A DNA stretch of 11,761 bases from Spirochaetota bacterium (GTDB lineage: Bacteria; Spirochaetota; Spirochaetia; DSM-27196; PWMO01): the NCBI GenBank assembly GCA_009908925.1, contig JAAAOH010000085.1, positions 1-11,761 of the forward strand, read 5' to 3'. The position numbers and the translations under genes were made by a program. Of the stretch, positions 5,942 through 11,761 are shown in pieces; position 1 is the first letter of the stretch; each line of letters starts with the position of its first letter. Under the pieces are notes generated by a model. It was not told the DNA's origin and ran no database searches. It saw nothing but the letters and a program-made list of their open reading frames with translations.

Positions 5942-5947
5942 AGGAGG
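5942..5947 (+). promoter_or_regulatory. Ribosome binding site that fixes the hydrolase start
   Basis: AGGAGG lies 6 nt before the ATG at 5954. The in-frame ATG at 5915 lacks such a site, and its 13 extra codons would precede a normal n-region and membrane anchor, so 5954 is the better start. Confidence 0.8.
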
Positions 5948-5953
5948 CGCATA

Positions 5954-7171
5954 ATGAAATCGATCGTACGAAAGACGCTCGTCGGCGGTGCTGTTCTCCT
6001 CGCTATCCTGCTTGCCGGTGGGATCGCGAGCTTTCTCTACCTCAGAAACAGCGAATGGTGGATTACCGTCACCCTCTTCAGCGATGACACGCGGGTAGAA
6101 AACTTCCGGAACTTCCACACTCTGTTCCCCTCGGATCGTGTCGACCCGGCCACCGATGTATGGGAGTTCGACCACGACATACGCATGCTTCCCGAGACCT
6201 TTGTCTTCAACGACGAAGAGCGAAGCGTAGCAGGATTTCTGGAGGAGACCTGGACGACCGGCCTGAGCGTGGCAGTCGACGGCACCATTGTGGTGGAGGA
6301 GTACTACCGCGGGTACGATGCGACATCGCTGCCGACGTCCTTTTCCATGGCGAAGTCCGTTCTGTCGGCCCTTGTCGGCATTGCAATCGAGGAGGGCCAC
6401 ATTCGGTCGGTTCACGATCGCGTCGACGTCTATCTGCCCGATTGGGCCGGAACCGACTATGGCGCCGTCTCCATACAGGATCTGTTGACCATGTCTTCGG
6501 GCCTTGAGTTTGACGAAGACTACGAAAGCTTCACCTCGGACATCAATATGCTGCCGGTGCGCGTCTTTGGTTTTCGGGATGCAGTTCCTGATCTTATCCG
6601 CGATACAGAGGCCGTTCGAAAGCCCGGGATATATAACGAGTACGTGAGCAGCGACTCCATCGTGCTCGGGCTCGTGGTTGAGGCAGCGGTCGGACGGAGC
6701 CTGAGCCAGTATCTCGAAGAGACAGTATGGGGGCCTGCCGGCATGGAGTATCCAGCGCACTGGAACACCGATTACCATGGCAACACTCTTGGCCACGCCT
6801 TTTTCTCGGCGTCATTGAGGGATTACCTCCGCCTTGGAAGACTATATCTGAACGGAGGAGAGCGTGACGAACGGAAGATCATCCCCGCCGGTTGGGTCGC
6901 CGACTCGCTGTATCGCGATGAACCTCGGTTGCAGCCCGGTGATAACCCGAAGAGTAGCTGGAGCTTCGGGTACGGATACAAGTGGTGGATACCCGAGGAG
7001 CCGGAGGGGGACTTTGTCGCCATAGGCATCTGGGGCCAGTACATCTATGTGCATCCCGAGTACCGGGTGGTCATCTCCAAGACAAGCGCAGACGGTGGCT
7101 TTGATGAACGGGACCACGAGACCATAGCCCTCTTCCGCGAGCTCGCCCGTTGGGCATCATCACGTCGCTGA
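5954..7171 (+). CDS. Membrane-anchored serine hydrolase of the beta-lactamase (PF00144) fold
   Basis: A 405-residue protein. Residues 1-29 hold a basic n-region (MKSIVRK) and one hydrophobic segment with no clear cleavage site, so it should be anchored in the inner membrane facing the periplasm. The serine hydrolase domain has the nucleophile motif S131-M-A-K134 (TSFSMAKS), the tyrosine motif Y230-V-S232 and the late GQYIYVHPEYRVV strand near 350-370 that replaces the KTG box. This is the class C beta-lactamase/esterase/D-Ala-D-Ala peptidase-related fold; the substrate cannot be told. It is the first gene of a plus-strand cluster: the ABC-like gene starts 16 nt after its stop. Association with the sensor module suggests it may act on an envelope molecule related to the signal, which is inference. 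Confidence 0.85.
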   Translation: MKSIVRKTLVGGAVLLAILLAGGIASFLYLRNSEWWITVTLFSDDTRVENFRNFHTLFPSDRVDPATDVWEFDHDIRMLPETFVFNDEERSVAGFLEETWTTGLSVAVDGTIVVEEYYRGYDATSLPTSFSMAKSVLSALVGIAIEEGHIRSVHDRVDVYLPDWAGTDYGAVSIQDLLTMSSGLEFDEDYESFTSDINMLPVRVFGFRDAVPDLIRDTEAVRKPGIYNEYVSSDSIVLGLVVEAAVGRSLSQYLEETVWGPAGMEYPAHWNTDYHGNTLGHAFFSASLRDYLRLGRLYLNGGERDERKIIPAGWVADSLYRDEPRLQPGDNPKSSWSFGYGYKWWIPEEPEGDFVAIGIWGQYIYVHPEYRVVISKTSADGGFDERDHETIALFRELARWASSRR

Positions 7172-7187
7172 GGTAGAATCACAGCCC

Positions 7188-8138
7188 ATGGACGCCCTTG
7201 CTCTCGCCGTTCACGATGTAGTCGTCTTTGACCGCAGGGCACATGTGATCTTGCAGGTCCCTGAGTTCACGCTGACCCATGGTGAGGTCTGCGGTATCTA
7301 CGGCGCTTCCGGCGACGGGGCCAATCTGTTTCTCGACTGCGTTTCAGGCCTCTGCAGGCCCGCCGGCGGAAGGATCCGCATCTACGGCCGCGAGCTCGAT
7401 CCATCGGCCTCGAACAAGTATTCCGTTGGCGTGCTGCCGCGGGAAGGCGGGCTCTTCCCGGATTTCACCGCGGGCGAAAACATGAAGCTGGCACTCCGAT
7501 TCTCAAGAGCGAGCGGGCGCTCGAGGCGGGAGCGCATCGGGCAGATCTCGCGCGTCGCTTCGCTGCTTGCGCTCCACCCCTGGATGCAGACGACGGCAAA
7601 GCGGCTCCCCGGCGGTGTCGCACAGCGGCTCGCCCTCGCGTGCGCCCTGGCCCACGAGCCACACCTTCTCATCGCAGATGATCCGTGGAGAAACGCCGAC
7701 ATCGAGAGCCGGGAGCTGATCGAGCACGCATTGCGTCAACACTGCGATCGTGGAAATACGCTTCTGTTCGCTTCACCCCGGGAGACCGAGGTCAGCGCCC
7801 TCGCGTCGGAGATTTGCCTGTTCAGCCGGACGGCTCTTATCGCGCGCGGCACCCTCGATGACCTGCGCCGGTATGTTGATACGCACGAGACGATCATCGT
7901 ACGGGTGCAGGATCAGGCGTCTTCGCTTGTGGAGCGGTTCTCTTCCCTCTCCGGCGTCCTCAGGTGCGAGGCAACTGACAGTACGGTGACTATACACGCA
8001 TCTCCAGGCTCCATCCGACTGACCCGGCTGGTGGAACACGTGCAGATGCTCGGCCTCGAGCTTCTCGACATGTACGTCCGCAAGCCCGGTCTCGACGACG
8101 TATACGCGGCCGTCATCGGCGAAGCGGGGCGGAGGTAA
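7188..8138 (+). CDS. ABC-type nucleotide-binding domain protein with degenerate catalytic motifs
   Basis: A 316-residue protein with the layout of an ABC-2-type exporter ATPase (about 1-225) plus a C-terminal extension of about 90 residues as in drug/Na+ exporters. Nearly every catalytic motif is altered. Walker A is GASGDGAN (39-46), with alanine at the essential lysine and asparagine at the Ser/Thr. The Q-loop glutamine is R85 (LPREGGLFPDFT). The signature LSGGQ is LPGGV (140-144). Walker B is LLIADD (D165 for the catalytic Glu). The H-loop histidine is P197 (FASPRE). The D-loop aspartate (D171) remains. The reading frame is intact and long, so this looks like a conserved pseudo-ATPase, not a decaying gene. 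The stop overlaps the next ATG by 1 nt. The nearest Shine-Dalgarno (GAGG at the preceding stop) is 14 nt away, suggesting weak or coupled initiation. Confidence 0.85.
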   Translation: MDALALAVHDVVVFDRRAHVILQVPEFTLTHGEVCGIYGASGDGANLFLDCVSGLCRPAGGRIRIYGRELDPSASNKYSVGVLPREGGLFPDFTAGENMKLALRFSRASGRSRRERIGQISRVASLLALHPWMQTTAKRLPGGVAQRLALACALAHEPHLLIADDPWRNADIESRELIEHALRQHCDRGNTLLFASPRETEVSALASEICLFSRTALIARGTLDDLRRYVDTHETIIVRVQDQASSLVERFSSLSGVLRCEATDSTVTIHASPGSIRLTRLVEHVQMLGLELLDMYVRKPGLDDVYAAVIGEAGRR

Positions 8139-10291
8139 TGGCGTTGCTCGCTATCCTGCGTGGCCTTCTGCGTGACCGAACCAATCTCTTCCAGTCGTTT
8201 GTACAGCCGCTTCTGCTTGCGTGGATCCTCGCCGTAAGCCTCAACACCGCCTTTGCCGTTGACGTGTCCTCCGGCGATACGCTCCGGGCGTTTTTCCTGA
8301 GCTTCTCCGCTGCAGAGTTCTATTCCGTCGTGATCCTCATTGTGACAGTCCTGGTTGCAAGTCAGTACGCAACTGATATGGCCGTGCAGTGCGCACGGCC
8401 AACCGCCGCGTTGGGCCGGCCGGTGCAGTACGGGGCAGCCTCAGGATCTTACCTTTCCCTGGTAGGCGGGATCGTGCTGCTTGTCTTTGGTTCGGCGCTC
8501 TTCTTCCTGGCGGCGTCGGGGCTCCTGCTCGGCGTTTCGTGGCCCTGGAACAGCTCCGCCTTCTGGGCTCTGCTTGGGGGAATGATCCTCCTGAGCGTAA
8601 GTGGGGGCTTCGCCGTCGGCCTTGCAACGAAAAACCGCGGCGTCTCCGACCTGGTGATTTCCGTGATCATTTTCGGTTCGGCACTCGGCGCCGGCGCGTT
8701 CTTTCCGTATCCGGAAACGTCGCGGGTCTGGGCGCTTGCTCCCTACAATCCGTTTACGTATCTCCTCCGCCGGTTGCTCTCTCTGCTGAGCCGGTCGGCC
8801 TCGGCACCCGGGGGAGTCGAGTATGTCGTCTGGATCACCGTGATCGCACTTGCGGGAATCAGCCTCCGGCAGCAGAAGACGCGCGTGGCGAGCTGTCGCC
8901 CGGATGATGCGCGCGTGGTAAACCCACGGCTCTATCGGGGGCAGGCGGCAATCGTATGCGGCATCGCCATCGTGGTATTGCCCCTTGCTGTCTGGCTCCT
9001 CGGCCCGGTCGACTACGTACCCGGAGGCGTGTCTGGTTCGGCAGCTTTCATGCACCCCTACGCCGGCCTCACGACCGTCCTTATCCTTCTGCTACACATG
9101 CTTCTCGTGGCACCGGTGGTCGATGGCTCCGTGGTTCTGGGAAAGATGCGTTCGTTTCGTCGGCGGTTTCTGCTGCAACGTGCCGGACTGGGGGCCGGCC
9201 TCGTTCTCATGTCGGGAGTGATCGCGGCCATCGTCTGGCAGACGCCACAAGCGACTCTATCTTACGCGGTGGCCGCCCTCGGACTCTTTCAACTCTGGTC
9301 GCTCGGGCTCATGCACCTGTTCTCCCGGGCCACGAGAGACAGGGCCGCCTACTGGGCGATTGCGTTGACCGCTACCCTTCTCATCACGTTCATGGGTGGA
9401 AGTCTGTGGCGCCCGTCGCTTTTCGGCAGTCTCGGCCACGCGATCTCCTACGCCTTTCCGAACGGGCTTCTGCTGCACCATGCACCGCTGCCCGCGCTCT
9501 TGATCGTTTCCGCGCAGACCATTCTCCTCTTCGCCGCAGGCAGTGGCGACCTGCGGCATCGGTTATCCAGAATGCGAGGTGGTCGCCCGCAAGGACTCAC
9601 TGTCGCGGCCGGGCATACTCTCACCTCCCCGGACGTTGCTCGCTCAGCGCCGGACGACGCCCGCGGCGGCGTCGTTGAATCATTGATACTGCGAGAACGC
9701 AAACGCATTCTCGACGAGGTTCACGACACCCTCGGCCACGGGATTACCGGCGCTCTCTGGCAGATTCGCTCTGCAAAAGGCATGACGGATGATCCTTCCC
9801 TTCAACAGACCCTCGATCGTGCCTCTCGTGGGCTGGAACAGGGGCTCTCACACATCAGGGAGTATCTGAGAGACTCCGCCCCGCGGCGGTCGAGTGATTG
9901 GAGTGAGTTGTATTCGGCGGTCGCCGAGTTTTCTCGATGCCCGATAGACCTTTCGGTCGGTGGGGATACAGAACGCTACGATCCCGACGCCGTGAACCGA
10001 TTCACCCAAACCGTACGGGAACTTCTGACGAACGCACTGCGCTACGGCGACCCCACGTCGATCGATGTCCAGCTGATGCGGACATCGCGGTCCTATAGAC
10101 TCGAGTACCGGGAACGGGGCAGGGGCTGGGGCTCGAGGGGGCCTCGAATGGGGTATGGCCTGTCGACGGTGCGAGCCCTTTTTACCGACATAGGTGGGGG
10201 CTTTTCCCTCGACCACCTGCACGGGGAGGCGGGAATCGAGGTAGTTGCTGTAATCCCAAACCGGAAGGAGCACGCGGATGAGCAGGAATGA
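8138..10291 (+). CDS. ABC-2-type permease fused to a HisKA_3/HATPase histidine kinase
   Basis: A 717-residue protein. Residues 1-250 look like a complete ABC-2 permease half: a first helix after LLRDRTNLFQSFVQP, and a last part with FFPYPETSRVWALAPYNPFT. Residues about 264-467 form a second hydrophobic block ending in a similar pattern (GLMHLFSRATRDRAAYW, then SLGHAISYAFPNGLLL), so two permease halves seem joined. After a linker comes a NarL-partner type kinase: dimerisation helix ERKRILDEVHDTLGHGITG with phospho-acceptor H529, N-box RELLTNALRYG (N632), G1 box ERGRG (E659 where Asp is usual) and G2 box GYGL (672-675). It overlaps the ABC-like gene by 1 nt and the regulator by 14 nt. GGAGG (8131-8135) is only 2 nt from the ATG but 8 nt from an in-frame TTG at 8144, so the true start could be the TTG. 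Confidence 0.9.
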   Translation: MALLAILRGLLRDRTNLFQSFVQPLLLAWILAVSLNTAFAVDVSSGDTLRAFFLSFSAAEFYSVVILIVTVLVASQYATDMAVQCARPTAALGRPVQYGAASGSYLSLVGGIVLLVFGSALFFLAASGLLLGVSWPWNSSAFWALLGGMILLSVSGGFAVGLATKNRGVSDLVISVIIFGSALGAGAFFPYPETSRVWALAPYNPFTYLLRRLLSLLSRSASAPGGVEYVVWITVIALAGISLRQQKTRVASCRPDDARVVNPRLYRGQAAIVCGIAIVVLPLAVWLLGPVDYVPGGVSGSAAFMHPYAGLTTVLILLLHMLLVAPVVDGSVVLGKMRSFRRRFLLQRAGLGAGLVLMSGVIAAIVWQTPQATLSYAVAALGLFQLWSLGLMHLFSRATRDRAAYWAIALTATLLITFMGGSLWRPSLFGSLGHAISYAFPNGLLLHHAPLPALLIVSAQTILLFAAGSGDLRHRLSRMRGGRPQGLTVAAGHTLTSPDVARSAPDDARGGVVESLILRERKRILDEVHDTLGHGITGALWQIRSAKGMTDDPSLQQTLDRASRGLEQGLSHIREYLRDSAPRRSSDWSELYSAVAEFSRCPIDLSVGGDTERYDPDAVNRFTQTVRELLTNALRYGDPTSIDVQLMRTSRSYRLEYRERGRGWGSRGPRMGYGLSTVRALFTDIGGGFSLDHLHGEAGIEVVAVIPNRKEHADEQE

Positions 10292-10925
10292 ACCTATTCG
10301 TCTTTTGTTGGCCGATGACGACGACCTCGTGCGCGACGGCCTCGCGATGGTACTCCAACAGTCAGGCGAGTTTCTGGTAGCTTCTGCCGTCTGCAACGGA
10401 GCGAAAGCGCTGGAAGCACTCTCCCATGAGCTGCCCGATGTGGTGCTGCTCGATATCCGCATGCCCGACATGGACGGGCTTCAATGCTGCAGGAAGATCA
10501 GAGAGCAGTACCCGGAGCTTCCCATTCTTATGCTCACAACATTCCAGGACGATGCATACCTCGCCGAGGCAATCGAAGCCGGGGCCCGTGGGTACCTGCT
10601 CAAACACCAGTCCGCCGAGGCCGTTATGCTTGGTATACGCAACGCCGTCTCCGGCAACGTGAGCTTTGAGCCCGGCGTTGCACGCTCTCTTGGCGTTCGA
10701 AGCACCACCGGGGACGAGGCCTTTCTCGAGGGACTGCCGGCCCGGGCCGTCGATGTACTGCGTCGCCTCGTCGAGGGCAGCTCGAACAGAGAAATCGCCG
10801 AGCAGCTCTATCTAAGCGAAGGCACCGTTCGCAACTATATCTCGGAGCTGCTCCAGTTCGCAGACGTCCGTGATCGAACGCAACTGGTCATCTGGTACTA
10901 CCGCGCGGGCTCCTTCGAACCATAG
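10278..10925 (+). CDS. NarL/FixJ-family response regulator
   Basis: A 215-residue two-component regulator. The receiver domain (about 7-122) has the acidic pocket D13-D15, phospho-acceptor D59 (LLDIRMPD), the switch threonine T87/T88 and K109 (YLLKH). A LuxR-type helix-turn-helix follows at about 150-205 (VEGSSNREIAEQLYLSEGTV). All key residues are present, so phosphorylation by the upstream fusion kinase and DNA binding are expected. Start: AAGGAG lies 7 nt before the ATG, inside the end of the kinase gene (14-nt overlap). Targets are unknown; the cluster's own promoter region or the divergent CDF gene are natural candidates. It is the last gene of the cluster, followed by a 128-nt gap. Confidence 0.94.
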   Translation: MSRNEPIRLLLADDDDLVRDGLAMVLQQSGEFLVASAVCNGAKALEALSHELPDVVLLDIRMPDMDGLQCCRKIREQYPELPILMLTTFQDDAYLAEAIEAGARGYLLKHQSAEAVMLGIRNAVSGNVSFEPGVARSLGVRSTTGDEAFLEGLPARAVDVLRRLVEGSSNREIAEQLYLSEGTVRNYISELLQFADVRDRTQLVIWYYRAGSFEP

Positions 10926-10927
10926 AA

Positions 10928-11024
10928 TCCCGTTACGGGAGACGCGAATCGCCCTGGGTTTCAGCGGATGTTACACTCTGAGGTTTTGGCGCGAGCGCTT
11001 TAATGCGTTTCCGAGCCACGGAAA
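10928..11024. terminator. Weak candidate terminator hairpins between convergent genes
   Basis: Three short perfect stems lie between the converging regulator and nucleotidase genes: TCCCG/CGGGA (10928-10940), GCGC/GCGC followed by TTTAAT (10989-10998) and TTTCCG/CGGAAA with a 5-nt loop (11008-11024). None has a good T-tract, so intrinsic termination is uncertain; the position is right for a shared terminator. Confidence 0.3.
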
Positions 11025-11053
11025 TGCACGACTACCGCATGATGGCACCGGGG

Positions 11054-11761
11054 TCAAAGCAGGCCGGGAAGCTCGGCGAGGGTGCGGATCTCGTGCGTCG
11101 GCACGGGGCCGTCGGGATTCTCGTGGCCCTCCGGATTGTACCAGCAGGTTGCGATGCCGTAGCGCACCCCGCCAGCGATGTCGGAGGTCAGGCTGTCGCC
11201 GACAATGAGAACCTGTTCGCGGGGAACGTCGTCGAAGGGCTCGAGAGCGACGTCGAAGATACCCGGCTCGGGCTTCTGTGAGCCGACCTCGTCCGATATC
11301 ACCAGGTGCTCGACGTACTCAGAGAGACCGGATCCCGAGAACCGTGAGCGCTGCACACGGGAGAGCCCGTTCGTGATGACGGCGAGTCGGGCAAGCGATG
11401 CAAGCTCGCGCACGACGTCGAGCGCGCCGGGGATGAGGAAGCTGCCCTCGGCGAGGTGACCGAGGTAGCGATCCGCCATCGCCGCCGGGCCGGTGCCGCT
11501 GTCGGCGCGCGCTCCGCTGTTGCCGGCTGCCCCATTTGCCCCGACCGCATCGAGGAAGCGTCTGAAGCGCTCGATCGAGAGCGTGCCGGGATCGATCTCG
11601 CCGCGCTCAAATGCACGCCACATCTCTGAGTTGATACGCCGGTAGACCGGGAGGTCGCGTTCGGGCGCGTAGTCGAGTCCGAGCTCACCGCATGTCGTCT
11701 CGAGGGCGTAGCCTTCGGCTCGGTCGTAGTCGAAGAGGGTGCCGTCGGCGTCGAGCAGGAG
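11054..11761 (-). CDS. yjjG: YjjG-type HAD-superfamily pyrimidine nucleotidase (N-terminus beyond window)
   Basis: The reading frame continues off the right edge; 235 residues are visible. HAD motif I is LLLDADGTLFD at the very edge (nucleophile and general-acid aspartates), so only a few N-terminal residues are missing. Motif II is AVITNG, motif III lysine is in EVGSQKPEPGIFD and motif IV is VLIVGDSLTSDIAGG. The segments ITNGLSRVQRSRF, VISDEVGSQKP and IATCWYNPEG match YjjG-like house-cleaning nucleotidases, which dephosphorylate non-canonical pyrimidine nucleotides in the cytoplasm. A small Gly/Ala/Ser-rich insert (GANGAAGNSGARADSGTG) sits in the cap domain and is absent from E. coli YjjG as I remember it. 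It converges with the response regulator; the TGA is at 11054-11056. Confidence 0.85.
   Translation of the reverse strand, partial: LLLDADGTLFDYDRAEGYALETTCGELGLDYAPERDLPVYRRINSEMWRAFERGEIDPGTLSIERFRRFLDAVGANGAAGNSGARADSGTGPAAMADRYLGHLAEGSFLIPGALDVVRELASLARLAVITNGLSRVQRSRFSGSGLSEYVEHLVISDEVGSQKPEPGIFDVALEPFDDVPREQVLIVGDSLTSDIAGGVRYGIATCWYNPEGHENPDGPVPTHEIRTLAELPGLL

Noticed and set aside
5855..6796. Long minus-strand open frame (313 codons) opposite the serine hydrolase
   Set aside because: The plus strand carries a clear hydrolase with catalytic motifs and a strong ribosome binding site; the antisense frame matches no family I know and is a typical GC-rich shadow.
7188..8138. Idea that the ABC-like gene is an ordinary active ATPase or a frameshifted one
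   Set aside because: The motif positions can be aligned without gaps and the frame is intact, but the key residues differ at each site; a frameshift cannot explain substitutions spread across the whole domain.
8441..9055. Minus-strand open frame opposite the permease region
   Set aside because: Shadow of the permease-kinase gene; highly charged low-complexity product without domains.

Overview
This is a GC-rich bacterial window with tightly packed genes, short gaps and short overlaps. A lipobox signal peptide, a cation efflux carrier and a LuxR-type two-component pair suggest a bacterium, but I cannot name the genus from sequence alone. A spirochaete or another GC-rich Gram-negative lineage is only a guess.

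Left part (1-1066) is a toxin-antitoxin island on the minus strand. It holds a ribbon-helix-helix VapB with the first ten codons of its VapC cut by the window edge, a Phd/YefM-type antitoxin with a PIN-domain toxin, and, wedged between them on the plus strand, a 3' remnant of a HigA-type antitoxin. Both intact modules have a perfect inverted repeat over the predicted -10 box, which looks like the autoregulatory operator. Both also have the -10 so close to the ATG that the mRNAs may be leaderless.

From 1165 to 2848 (minus) lie a small unrecognised lipoprotein and an MFS drug/sugar-type efflux permease. Divergent from the permease is an AlkA-type DNA glycosylase (2899-3888). The stretch 3889-4865 has no intact gene. 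It holds two tandem 30-bp repeats and a decayed IS1182-type transposase with two internal deletions and frame changes. A cation diffusion facilitator with substituted metal ligands follows on the minus strand (4866-5795).

The centre of interest is the plus-strand cluster 5954-10925: a membrane-anchored serine beta-lactamase-like hydrolase, an ABC ATPase-fold protein that has lost nearly all catalytic motif residues, a 717-residue protein joining a long ABC-2-type permease region (apparently two permease halves) to a HisKA_3/HATPase histidine kinase, and a NarL-type response regulator. The last three genes overlap by 1 and 14 nt, so they are almost certainly co-transcribed. My reading is that an ABC exporter has been converted into a sensor: a catalytically dead nucleotide-binding domain sits on a transporter body that is covalently wired to a kinase, which signals to the adjacent regulator. 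The window ends with a partial YjjG-type HAD nucleotidase on the minus strand (11054-11761), convergent with the response regulator.
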